From the NCBI GenBank assembly GCA_903898715.1, contig CAIUGL010000125.1, forward strand, positions 1-33,053: a DNA stretch of 33,053 bases, given 5' to 3'. A model generated the notes under the pieces. That model did no database searches. It had not been told where the DNA came from and was given only the letters and a program-made list of their open reading frames with translations. Positions 1 to 7,795 of the stretch are shown piece by piece; the first letter of the stretch is position 1, and every line of letters begins with the position of its first letter. A program made the translations under genes and the position numbers. The stretch comes from an uncultured Cytophagaceae bacterium (GTDB lineage Bacteria > Bacteroidota > Bacteroidia > Cytophagales > Spirosomataceae).

Positions 1-1221
1 CAGTGGACCGCGCACCTGAGTGCGTCGTTAGAGGCATTTGAAAGTGTGCTGGGGAACAAAAAATTTAGCTCCGCTGAGGCCTTTCAAAAAGAGTTAATTC
101 AGCAGGTCAAAAGCGCCATTAAAATCAAGTCGGGGGTTCTACAATCTGTAACGCTAAAAGATGGCCAATGTCATTTAGGCCACCAAACGGATTTGAAATT
201 TACGTTGATTGGTTTACCAGCTCAAGCATCAACTATTTCTGTGGAAAATGAGTTATTTAAAGAACTGAATAGCCACTTTATGGTATTTAAAGTCATTGAT
301 GGAGCCACAGAATCAAATCAAATTGTACTGCAATCTTTGAATCATTTTTCAGCTCAGGTACACATTCAGCCTACGGGTATCACAGTAGATTCCGAGCAGC
401 CATTTAACTATTATTATCTTCTTTTTATTGCTCCCATTTTATTATTTCTCCTACTTAAATACTCCATGAAAAAATCCATCAGCGTAGTTACGTTAGCCGT
501 GTTATTTTTCGCCTGTTCTACAGATGATTCTATTGTTACTCCAGCTGCTTCATCAGCGGAAGTTCCAGCCGTATATAAGAAAATCTATGGCGTATCTAGT
601 GTGACGAGTGATGGGACGACTATTTCCATCAAAGTAAACGGGTTGCCGGATCATAAAAGTCCTTATTATGCAACGACCAATAGTCTATATCAGTCATATT
701 CCGGGCTTACTTTTGGGGGATATAATTTTGAAAAAAATCCGAATTCCATTATCGAACAATCGGCTACTTTCAAAATTCCTGTTAACCCTGTAATGGCAAC
801 AAATCATGCAGCGACACCTTTAGGTCCCATCGGTATTGCTTTAAATGGTGTACCATTTTTCAATCAATATGCCGGCCCGAACAACCAAGAATTAAAGGGA
901 GAAATGGCGGGATTTGATCAATTTTATGGTCATCCACAAAACTCAGGGGTATACCACTACCATGTGGAACCGTTGCATCTAACCACCGTTAAGTCTTCTA
1001 AATCCGGCCTAATGGGATTCCTTTTAGACGGATTCCCGGTATATGGACCGCTCGAAGAAACGGGTTCTGCGGTGACGAATGCAAATTTAGATGCGTACCA
1101 TGGACATAGCCATGCCACGGTAGATTACCCGAATGGCATTTACCATTACCATTTTACGTCAGAAGCGCCTTATTTGAATGGCAATGGTTTTTATGGAAAG
1201 CCGGGGACTGTTACGCAATAA
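1..1221 (+). CDS. YHYH-domain lipoprotein, in frame with an upstream membrane-anchored segment (5' partial)
   Basis: The frame is open to the left window edge, so the true start is not visible. Two parts can be seen. Codons up to about position 465 encode a soluble segment ending in a single hydrophobic helix (FIAPILLFLLL) followed by positive charges; I do not recognise its family. At 466 an ATG begins a typical lipoprotein signal (MKKSISVV..., lipobox LFFAC) followed by about 230 residues of a YHYH domain, shown by GVYHYHVEP and NGIYHYHF near the C-terminus. The natural gene may therefore start at 466 and give 251 aa, with the upstream part belonging to a separate gene. However, no stop codon separates them. 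YHYH proteins have no firmly established function. The next gene starts on the last base of this stop codon, so they are probably cotranscribed. The YHYH assignment is firm; the gene structure is not. Confidence 0.8.
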   Translation, partial: QWTAHLSASLEAFESVLGNKKFSSAEAFQKELIQQVKSAIKIKSGVLQSVTLKDGQCHLGHQTDLKFTLIGLPAQASTISVENELFKELNSHFMVFKVIDGATESNQIVLQSLNHFSAQVHIQPTGITVDSEQPFNYYYLLFIAPILLFLLLKYSMKKSISVVTLAVLFFACSTDDSIVTPAASSAEVPAVYKKIYGVSSVTSDGTTISIKVNGLPDHKSPYYATTNSLYQSYSGLTFGGYNFEKNPNSIIEQSATFKIPVNPVMATNHAATPLGPIGIALNGVPFFNQYAGPNNQELKGEMAGFDQFYGHPQNSGVYHYHVEPLHLTTVKSSKSGLMGFLLDGFPVYGPLEETGSAVTNANLDAYHGHSHATVDYPNGIYHYHFTSEAPYLNGNGFYGKPGTVTQ

Positions 1222-1625
1222 TGAGATTCGCTTTACTTCTTCTTTTTTTATGGAGCTGTTCTAAATCTGAGCCGAAAACCGGAATCGAAAAAAAGTATTT
1301 CCCATCAGGTCAGATTAGGGAAATTCGATACATCCAAAATGGAGTACGGCAGGGTTTACAAACGGCGTTTTGGGAGAATGGAAAGAAGCGCTTTGAGTAC
1401 ACTGCGGTCAATGATGCTTATGAAGGAGAGCTGAAAGAGTGGGCTGAAAATGGCCAACTGTTTCATTTGGCACACTATAAAAACGGTCAGGAAGAAGGCG
1501 TCCAAAAAATGTGGCATGCAAACGGCAAAATTCGTTCGAATTTTGTCATCATAAATGGTCGCAGATACGGTTTATTAGGCACTAAAAACTGCAAAAATAT
1601 CAATGAGAAATTTTTGGCTAATTAG
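1221..1625 (+). CDS. MORN_2/YwqK-like repeat lipoprotein
   Basis: A 134-aa protein with a lipoprotein signal (MRFALLLLFLWSC, lipid on Cys13) followed by repeated units of the type 'F-x-N-G-x-x', for example PSGQIREI, ENGKKRFEY, ENGQLFHLAHYKNG and ANGKIRSNF. These are the MORN_2 repeats of proteins often annotated as YwqK-family antitoxins. That label is probably misleading here, because the protein is predicted to be exported and no toxin gene is adjacent. The C-terminus has a GLLGTKNC motif. Its ATG overlaps the preceding stop by one base, and its own end overlaps the SCO gene by 23 bases, so it is the middle gene of a three-gene operon. A role as an envelope partner of the SCO protein is inference from position only. 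Confidence 0.8.
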   Translation: MRFALLLLFLWSCSKSEPKTGIEKKYFPSGQIREIRYIQNGVRQGLQTAFWENGKKRFEYTAVNDAYEGELKEWAENGQLFHLAHYKNGQEEGVQKMWHANGKIRSNFVIINGRRYGLLGTKNCKNINEKFLAN

Positions 1626-2232
1626 TCTTTTCTTTATCGGCTGTTCAGAAACCCCGGTTTCCCAAATCCCCTTTTACAATACCCCCGATTTTACGCCCAA
1701 CTTTTTAAGTGAAGCGGCGGCGGCTACAAAAATCACACATCGAATAAAGCCATTTACTTTTTATAATCAGGATAGCGCGGTCTTCAACAGTAAATCTCTT
1801 TTGGGAAAAGTGTATGTGGCAAATTTCATCTTTACGCGCTGCAGTAATATTTGTCCAGATATGACTGCCCAAATGAAGCGCATCGAAAAGGCATTTCATT
1901 CAAATTCAAATGTAGCCCTTGTTTCATTTACCGTAACTCCCTGGTTCGACGATGTGAAGACACTGCATAAATTTGGCGAAAAATTCCAAATCTCTTCATC
2001 GAATTGGTCATTGTTAACGGGTCCCAAAGCATCCATCTACACCCTCGCCCGCCAATCCTTTTTTGCAGAAGAGTCTATCGGTTATAATAAGGATACAAAC
2101 GAGTTTTTACACACGGAGCACATCATTTTAGTGGATCAAAAAGGCCGCATTCGCGGGATTTATAACGGTACAATTCCCATGGATGCTGATCAATGCATAG
2201 AGGACATGAAAGTGATTTTAAAATCAAAATAA
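1603..2232 (+). CDS. SCO1/SenC-family copper-binding thioredoxin-like lipoprotein
   Basis: A 209-aa protein with a lipoprotein signal (LISLFFIGC, Cys14). The thioredoxin-like fold carries the SCO metal motif CSNIC (Cys80 and Cys84, CxxxC) inside FTRCSNICPDMT, and the distal His of the family at about residue 170 in FLHTEHIILVD. SCO proteins deliver copper to, or reduce, the CuA site of cytochrome c oxidase, or act in periplasmic redox homeostasis. All three metal ligands are present, so copper binding is likely. Its start lies inside the preceding gene, which implies translational coupling. No oxidase gene is visible in this window, so the target cannot be named. Confidence 0.92.
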   Translation: MRNFWLISLFFIGCSETPVSQIPFYNTPDFTPNFLSEAAAATKITHRIKPFTFYNQDSAVFNSKSLLGKVYVANFIFTRCSNICPDMTAQMKRIEKAFHSNSNVALVSFTVTPWFDDVKTLHKFGEKFQISSSNWSLLTGPKASIYTLARQSFFAEESIGYNKDTNEFLHTEHIILVDQKGRIRGIYNGTIPMDADQCIEDMKVILKSK

Positions 2233-2373
2233 TTAGATATTTTAAATTTAAAATAAATGCAATTGAACTTATATCATATTGTAGTGTAGGGTTGGTGCTA
2301 AAACCGAAGCAGAACGAACTGATTTGATAAAATTTCGATACCATTAGATTAACTAATATAAAACAAATACTAT

Positions 2374-2479
2374 TATATTTTGACGTTTTTGCTCGACTTG
2401 AGTTCAGTCAGATTTGTTTCATTCCCATCGTCCGGACCGCCAACTTGGTTAAAGCTTCAGAGAAATCTGAGGCTTTTTT
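2374..2479 (+). ncRNA. Possible small RNA or long 3' UTR ending in an intrinsic terminator
   Basis: The 255-bp gap between the SCO gene and the radical SAM gene is very AT-rich up to about 2380 and then becomes clearly less so. A TATATTTTG stretch at 2374-2382 resembles the Bacteroidota -7 box with one extra base. The segment after it contains the self-complementary octamer GTCCGGAC (2430-2437) and ends in the hairpin and T-run at 2454-2479. This could be a roughly 90-nt independent transcript, or just the distal 3' UTR of the SCO operon. I recognise no RNA family. Confidence 0.2.
2454..2479 (+). terminator. Intrinsic terminator
   Basis: Arms GCTTCAGA (2454-2461) and TCTGAGGC (2466-2473) form an 8-bp stem with one G-U pair around a GAAA loop, followed by six T. 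It lies between the convergent SCO operon and radical SAM gene. The reverse strand has only a short U-tract, so it works best for plus-strand transcripts. Confidence 0.75.
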
Positions 2480-2487
2480 ATTTATTG

Positions 2488-4674
2488 CTATATCACCAGC
2501 AATCCCATTTCACGCAATTCCTCTACGATTTCTCCCTCCCAAAAATTTCTAAAATCTCCCAAGCCTGATGGGTTGAACTCCTTTTGGAATTCCTCAAATG
2601 TCCATGTTTTGGTAGGTCCAAGTGAGATGCGCGCTAATATGTCAACAAGCCACATGCCCAATTGCTCAGAAACAATTAATTCCTCCTCGTCCCGTCCCAA
2701 ACTCATTTGCAATATGTACTTATCTCTAGAGCGTTTTTCCAAGGAAGGGATGGGTCCGAGCCAACAAATTTTAGCATTGGGTTTGGGTAATTCTTCTGGT
2801 TTTGGCGCTAAAATACGAGCAACGTAGTTCTTAGGAATCTGTGTACGGGGTATCTTAAAATCGAACCATTCCTGCAGCGGCATGTCTAATCCAATGCCAT
2901 GCATGTAATTAAACAACGATTTTTTTAACCCCTCACTAAATTGGGCATGATCCGTTCCCGTAGGATCCGCATGTTCCAAATCATTATTAGCAAAGCTACC
3001 TGGTTCAGGGTTTAGTATTTTTATGTGATATGCGTCCGGATTTAGGCCCACCGGACTATGCGCCGTTAAGGCAAACTGATGCCAAAAACCAGAGTGCATC
3101 ACCCCATTTTCAATGAATTGACGAACCACTTCCAGCGAATCAACCGTTTCTTGTGCAGTTTGTGTTGGAAAGCCATACATCAAATAAGCATGCACTAATA
3201 TGCCTGCTTGTGTAAAATGATCAGCTACCTGGGCAACTTGTTCGACCGTAACGCCTTTGTCAATTAATGTCAACAATCGGTCAGAGGCAACTTCCAATCC
3301 ACCCGAAACGGCAATGCAGCCTGACCTCACAAGCAGTTGGCATAAATCTTTTGTAAAACTCTTCTCAAATCGAATATTTGTCCACCAAACAACCGTCAAA
3401 TCCCTTCGGATAATTTCCAATGCCACATCACGCATCAATGCCGGCGGTGCAGCTTCATCTACAAAATGAAAACCGTTGTTGCCTGTTTGGGCAATCATGT
3501 CCTCAATTCGGTCAACTAACATGGGTGCCGAGGTGAATTCGTAGTCTTTGATATAGGATAATGAGATGTCACAAAAGGTACATTTCCCCCAATAACAGCC
3601 ATGTGCTAAGGTCAATTTATTCCATCGGCCATCACTCCACAAACGGTGCATCGGATTGGCAATTTCGATCACCGATAAATAGTTTTCTAATGGTAAACCC
3701 GTGTAATCTGGGGTGCCTACATCTTTTTGCTTCACGTCAGAATCCTTCGATCCATTCAGGTAGGTGACGGTTCCATCGATGCAGCAAAAAGTTCGTTTCA
3801 AATCTTTCAATGCTCGATTGCCTTGTAGATGCTCCAAAAGATTCATCAAAGGCGTTTCTCCATCATCCAACGTGATGAAGTCGACAAATTCAAAAACGCG
3901 AGGTTCTTGTAAGGAGCGCAATTCAGTATTTGCATATCCACCACCAAAAGCAACTTTGATGTGTGGATGGTGTTTTTTAATCCATTGTCCACAGCGCAAT
4001 GCACTGTATAAATTACCAGGAAATGGTGCCGTTATGGCGACTAGATCGGGTTTTTCTTGTTCGATTTTGGCCTCTAAATGTGCGACCAATAAGTCATCGA
4101 TATATGTAAGTGGCGCATCAAGTGCTTGGTGTAATTCATGAAATGTGGAAGCTGACCTACCTAGTCTTTCAGCATAGCGGCTGAAACCAAAATGTGGATC
4201 AACGGCTTCGATGATTAAATCTGAAATATCTTCTAGGTAAAGTGTTGCCAAATGCCGCGCTTTATCCCGTGTTCCCATACTGCCAAAGGCCCATTCTAAA
4301 TCCGTTATTTGCTGAAAACGGGATGCCTCAGGTAGGTAATTCTGTTCAGCAATGACGTGCGCCATTGTTGGATTTTTGTCGTGCAAAAAGGAGATAACCG
4401 GGTCGATGGTTCGCAGGTAGGACTTTTTGAGTCGGAGCATACGCGCCCCATTGGCATTTAGTTTTTGTCCAGAGCCTTCAATGTATTCAAATAATTGTTG
4501 GAGTCCTGTTTTTGAAAAAAGTTGTAGTATGACCTCCAGACCTAAGTCGGCCTGACCAGACGCCAATCCTTTCGTATTCATAAAACCCTTTAAATAAGCC
4601 GTTGCTGGGTAAGGCGTATTTAACTGGGTAAATGGTGGGGTGATAAAAAATACTTTCGGATTTTTTGTGCTCAT
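2488..4674 (-). CDS. B12-binding-type radical SAM protein
   Basis: A 728-aa protein when started at the ATG at 4674 (MSTKNPKVFF). An earlier in-frame start 24 codons upstream is less likely, because a TACTTTTG box sits between it and 4674. The N-terminal half has a Rossmann-like cobalamin-binding-type domain (VAITAPFPGN... VAFGGGYAN...). The radical SAM core follows, with the cluster motif in HGCYWGKCTFCD, then FHFVDEAAPP and a TIM-barrel half (VSGGLEVASDRLL, HAYLMYGFPTQ). The cysteine spacing is CX4CX2C rather than the canonical CX3CX2C. The family contains methyltransferases and rearrangement enzymes; the substrate cannot be told here. The classic DxHxxG motif for base-off cobalamin was not seen. 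The gene stands alone, divergent from the PIG-L gene. Confidence 0.85.
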   Translation of the reverse strand: MSTKNPKVFFITPPFTQLNTPYPATAYLKGFMNTKGLASGQADLGLEVILQLFSKTGLQQLFEYIEGSGQKLNANGARMLRLKKSYLRTIDPVISFLHDKNPTMAHVIAEQNYLPEASRFQQITDLEWAFGSMGTRDKARHLATLYLEDISDLIIEAVDPHFGFSRYAERLGRSASTFHELHQALDAPLTYIDDLLVAHLEAKIEQEKPDLVAITAPFPGNLYSALRCGQWIKKHHPHIKVAFGGGYANTELRSLQEPRVFEFVDFITLDDGETPLMNLLEHLQGNRALKDLKRTFCCIDGTVTYLNGSKDSDVKQKDVGTPDYTGLPLENYLSVIEIANPMHRLWSDGRWNKLTLAHGCYWGKCTFCDISLSYIKDYEFTSAPMLVDRIEDMIAQTGNNGFHFVDEAAPPALMRDVALEIIRRDLTVVWWTNIRFEKSFTKDLCQLLVRSGCIAVSGGLEVASDRLLTLIDKGVTVEQVAQVADHFTQAGILVHAYLMYGFPTQTAQETVDSLEVVRQFIENGVMHSGFWHQFALTAHSPVGLNPDAYHIKILNPEPGSFANNDLEHADPTGTDHAQFSEGLKKSLFNYMHGIGLDMPLQEWFDFKIPRTQIPKNYVARILAPKPEELPKPNAKICWLGPIPSLEKRSRDKYILQMSLGRDEEELIVSEQLGMWLVDILARISLGPTKTWTFEEFQKEFNPSGLGDFRNFWEGEIVEELREMGLLVI

Positions 4675-4680
4675 GGACGT

Positions 4681-4688
4681 CAAAAGTA
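4681..4688 (-). promoter_or_regulatory. TAnnTTTG -7 box for the radical SAM gene
   Basis: Read on the minus strand the box is TACTTTTG, an exact TAnnTTTG match, six bases before the ATG at 4674. The transcript would have almost no leader. I could not find a convincing -33 TTG at normal spacing. Confidence 0.4.
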
Positions 4689-4730
4689 CTTCAAAAGCGG
4701 CTAAAAGAAAAGTCTCCCCCTTAAGGCAGT

Positions 4731-4759
4731 TTTGCAAATTCAGCAAAACCGCTAACTTG
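4731..4759 (+). promoter_or_regulatory. Candidate promoter of the PIG-L/DUF1080/Gfo operon
   Basis: A TTTG (4731-4734) and TAACTTG (4753-4759, one mismatch to TAnnTTTG) are separated by 18 bases, which fits the Bacteroidota -33/-7 pattern. The start of the first gene is 19 bases downstream. No strong ribosome binding site is visible. Confidence 0.5.
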
Positions 4760-4778
4760 CTGTCCTTAACCTCTACCT

Positions 4779-5645
4779 ATGAAAAAGATTTTAATCCTAC
4801 TGCTATTCGCATGTACGTTTGTCGCTCATTCAAAGCCTTTGCGTATTATTTTTATTGGTGCTCACCCAGATGATTGCGACATCAAAGGCGGTGGAACTGC
4901 GGCGCTATTCGTTGAAATGGGACACCAAGTCAAATTTCTCTCTGTCACAAATGGTGATGCTGGACATCAATCACAAGGTGGCGGGATGCTTGCTAAGCGC
5001 CGCATTGCAGAAACCCAGGAAGTAGCGAAGCGTTTAGGCGTTTCCTACGATGTACTAGATAATCATGACGGTGAATTATTACCTACCCTGGAGATTCGCT
5101 TACAAATTATTCGAAAGATTCGTGAGTGGAAGGCAGATGTGGTGATTGCTCCTCGGTCAAATGACTACCACCCTGATCATCGTTATACCGGTGTTTTAGT
5201 TCAAGACGCAGCCTTTATGGTAGGTGTGCCAAACGTCGCTCCCGATGTAGAGCCCCTTCGTAAAAATCCAGTTTTTCTTTATTTCCAAGATAATTTCAAG
5301 AAACCAAATCCTTTTCAGCCCGACATAGCGGTGGACATTACACCTGTGATTGCTAAAAAATTAGCCGGCCTCGATGCCCACCAATCGCAGTTTTATGAGT
5401 GGTTGCCTTGGATTGGAAATTATGAGTCCGAAGTACCTAAGGATCCTTCCAAATACAAAGAGTGGTTATTGCAAAAACGGGTGGCGAAGCCTAATCCTGA
5501 AGTTCAAAAGAGCCTAGTAAAATGGTACGGGTCCGCGCGTGCAACTAAGGTTCTTTATGCTGAAGCTTTTGAAATATGCGAATATGGTACGCAGCCAACG
5601 GAGGCAGACATTCGTAATTTATTCCCCATGTTGAAGGCAGATTAA
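4779..5645 (+). CDS. PIG-L family deacetylase, secreted
   Basis: A 288-aa protein with a signal peptide (MKKILILLLFACTFVAHS). It has the PIG-L/LmbE zinc motif AHPDDCD (His29, Asp31, Asp32) and the second metal motif HPDH (131-134, in NDYHPDHRYTG). The family hydrolyses N-acetyl groups from GlcNAc-type sugars. The usual AHPDDxE is changed to AHPDDCD, with Asp instead of Glu at the last position. It is the first gene of a three-gene operon with a DUF1080 protein (3 to 12 bases downstream) and a Gfo/Idh/MocA oxidoreductase, so it may deacetylate an amino sugar before oxidation and cleavage in the periplasm. The substrate is inference; the family is clear. Confidence 0.92.
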   Translation: MKKILILLLFACTFVAHSKPLRIIFIGAHPDDCDIKGGGTAALFVEMGHQVKFLSVTNGDAGHQSQGGGMLAKRRIAETQEVAKRLGVSYDVLDNHDGELLPTLEIRLQIIRKIREWKADVVIAPRSNDYHPDHRYTGVLVQDAAFMVGVPNVAPDVEPLRKNPVFLYFQDNFKKPNPFQPDIAVDITPVIAKKLAGLDAHQSQFYEWLPWIGNYESEVPKDPSKYKEWLLQKRVAKPNPEVQKSLVKWYGSARATKVLYAEAFEICEYGTQPTEADIRNLFPMLKAD

Positions 5646-5657
5646 GATATGTTAATT

Positions 5658-6308
5658 ATGAAAAAATTCTATCTCCTTTGTGCGCTATTACTCGTTCATA
5701 TTTCGCTTTTTAGCCAAGCGTGGAAACCCCTTTTCAATGGAAAAGATTTAACCGGTTGGCAACATGTTGGAGGAGGCTCCCGCTTCGTTGAAAATGGATT
5801 GTTGGCCAGCAAAGGTGGCATGGGTCTTTTGTTTTGGAAGGGCGGAAAATTAGGCAATTGCCAAATCCGCGTCGTATACAAAATGCAAAATTTCAATAGT
5901 AATTCAGGCGTATTTATTCGCGTTCCGGCTGAACCCAAAGAGGAATGGATGCCTGTCTTTTATGGCTACGAAGTGCAAATTGATAATCATCCGGAAACTT
6001 CAGGCGAAGACGAATATCACATTAGCGGTACACTGTATGCCTTTACAAAGCCGAAAAGCAAACCTGGAAAACCAGGTCCGGAATGGAATACGCTGTTGAT
6101 TACCTTGGATGGGCCTAGGACGATTGTCTACCTAAATGATCAGCTCGTGACCGACTACCGAGAAGGAGAACCTGTTCCTCCTCGAAAATTCGATTTTGAA
6201 CCGTATCCGGGTCGCCGACCGAATTCCGGATATTTTGGCTTGCAAAATCACGGCGATGAGGATGTGGTATATTTCAAAGAAGTATCTGTTAGACCCCTAA
6301 AAAAATGA
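5658..6308 (+). CDS. DUF1080 (3-keto-disaccharide hydrolase-type) protein
   Basis: A 216-aa protein started at the second ATG (MKKFYLLC); an ATG three codons earlier at 5649 is also possible. It has a signal peptide ending ISLFSQ, then the DUF1080 hallmark FNGKDLTGWQ and a concanavalin-like beta-sandwich with NSNSGVFIR, YEVQIDNH, GTLYAF and a final SGYFGLQNHG. DUF1080 members act on 3-keto-glycosides or bind sugars. It overlaps the following Gfo/Idh/MocA gene by four bases (ATGA). That gene's product could make the 3-keto substrate, so the two proteins probably act in one pathway. Confidence 0.9.
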   Translation: MKKFYLLCALLLVHISLFSQAWKPLFNGKDLTGWQHVGGGSRFVENGLLASKGGMGLLFWKGGKLGNCQIRVVYKMQNFNSNSGVFIRVPAEPKEEWMPVFYGYEVQIDNHPETSGEDEYHISGTLYAFTKPKSKPGKPGPEWNTLLITLDGPRTIVYLNDQLVTDYREGEPVPPRKFDFEPYPGRRPNSGYFGLQNHGDEDVVYFKEVSVRPLKK

Positions 6309-7795
6309 AGCGTTCCGAATTCATCAAGAAGAGTACTTTGGCCTCGGCTGGATTTTTTATTGTGCCTCGCCATGTCTTAGGTGGGAAAGGTTTTGTGGCA
6401 CCCAGTGACAAATTGGTCATTGCGGCGATTGGTTGCGGAGGCGAGGGGGATAATGACATCCAACATTTAGCGAAGACACCTAATAATAATTCGACCATCG
6501 GTTTTCTATGCGATGTGGATCAGCGACAAGCGGCTCCGAAGCGTAAGCAATTTCCGAAGGCTAAATTTTACGAAGATTGGCGGGAGTTGTTTGACAAGGA
6601 AGACAAACATTTTGATGCGGTGACCGTAGCAATTCCGGATCATAATCATGCTTTGGTAGGTCTGCGTGCTATGCAAATGAAAAAACATTTGTACTTACAA
6701 AAGCCGTTGACGCATGACATTCATGAAGCTCGGATTATCACTCAGGCTGCCTCAAAATACAAAGTCGTTACCCAAATGGGGGATCAAGGCGCTTCCTGTG
6801 AAGGGATGCAAACCATGCGTGAATGGATTGAGGCAGATTTAATTGGCGAGATTTCCAAAGTCTATTGTTGGACCGATCGTCCCGTGTGGCCACAGGGAAT
6901 TTCGTGGCCGAAAACACCTAGTCGGATTCCGAAGGAATTGAATTGGGATTTATGGTTGGGTACTGCTCCCAAAACCAATTACATCGAAAACCTCGTGCCC
7001 TTCAATTGGCGGGGTTGGTGGGAGTTTGGTACAGGTGCGTTAGGCGATATGGGTTGCCACATCATGGGCCCGCCGTTTAAGTTATTGAATTTAGGTTATC
7101 CGCATGAGGTGTCGGGAAGTGCTTCTACGACCTACAGTGGCGTATTTAAAGAGTCTGCTTTCCCGGAGAGTGGGCCTATTTCGAGTTCCTTGAAATATCG
7201 GTTTACGATGAATAATGGCAAGGATTTGGATTTGTATTGGATGGATGGGGGTATCACGCCGGAGCGTTTACAGGCTTTGGCACCTGAGGTGAATATGAAT
7301 GATGCCTTGGGAGATTATCCTGGGGAGAATGATTTTGAGGGTTCGACCTTATTTGTGGGATCGAAAGGTGTGATTGCTTGTGGCTGGGGTGGTTCGCATC
7401 CACGTTTATTTTCAAAGGAATTACAAGAAGCGGCGAGTCACATTCCGCAAAAATATGCCCGAGTTAAGGGTGGCATGGATGGTCACTGGTGGCAGTGGAT
7501 CGATGCCAGTATTGCAGGTTATGGTAATATGGAAGTGAGTTCTCCTTTTGAGGGTTATGGAGGACCGTTAACGGAAACGGTTTTGTTAGGTAATCTCTTG
7601 TTGCGAAGTTTCAATATCCGCGAAAAGGTCAAACGTATAGATCCCGTTTATGGCGCGATGGAGGGTTATGCGTATAGCGGTCGGTACAAAGCTTTAAAAT
7701 GGGACGGTGCGAATATGCGTGTCACGAATTACGAACCTGCCAATCAGTTTGTGCGAAGAACGTATCGATCAGGTTGGGGGGATTTGGTCCTTTAG
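6305..7795 (+). CDS. Gfo/Idh/MocA-family oxidoreductase, probably exported
   Basis: A 496-aa protein. The N-terminus (MKRSEFIKKSTLASAGFFI) resembles a Tat-type leader with a weakened twin-arginine motif (KRSEF). A Rossmann fold follows (AIGCGGEG at about 42-48), then PDHNHALVG and YLQKPLTHD. The last holds the catalytic Lys133 of the family's EKP motif, here written QKP. The C-terminal domain is the long form common in Bacteroidota (WGTG/GALGDMGCH, GWGGSHPR). These enzymes oxidise sugars or related polyols with a tightly bound nicotinamide cofactor. It is cotranscribed with PIG-L and DUF1080, which supports a sugar oxidation and cleavage role. Its stop codon overlaps that of the convergent MFS gene by four bases. 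Confidence 0.92.
   Translation: MKRSEFIKKSTLASAGFFIVPRHVLGGKGFVAPSDKLVIAAIGCGGEGDNDIQHLAKTPNNNSTIGFLCDVDQRQAAPKRKQFPKAKFYEDWRELFDKEDKHFDAVTVAIPDHNHALVGLRAMQMKKHLYLQKPLTHDIHEARIITQAASKYKVVTQMGDQGASCEGMQTMREWIEADLIGEISKVYCWTDRPVWPQGISWPKTPSRIPKELNWDLWLGTAPKTNYIENLVPFNWRGWWEFGTGALGDMGCHIMGPPFKLLNLGYPHEVSGSASTTYSGVFKESAFPESGPISSSLKYRFTMNNGKDLDLYWMDGGITPERLQALAPEVNMNDALGDYPGENDFEGSTLFVGSKGVIACGWGGSHPRLFSKELQEAASHIPQKYARVKGGMDGHWWQWIDASIAGYGNMEVSSPFEGYGGPLTETVLLGNLLLRSFNIREKVKRIDPVYGAMEGYAYSGRYKALKWDGANMRVTNYEPANQFVRRTYRSGWGDLVL

Noticed and set aside
1221-1625. Toxin-antitoxin module, as the YwqK label would imply
   Set aside because: The protein has a lipoprotein signal and MORN_2 repeats, and neighbours are envelope proteins with no toxin fold.
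2418-2443. tRNA-like 3' end with CCGCCA followed by a terminator
   Set aside because: No TTCRA T-loop with matching stem, and no acceptor partner or anticodon arm could be found upstream.
3764-4141. Open frame of 125 codons on the plus strand inside the radical SAM gene
   Set aside because: It is antisense to a gene with clear family motifs; its translation has no signal, domain or natural composition.
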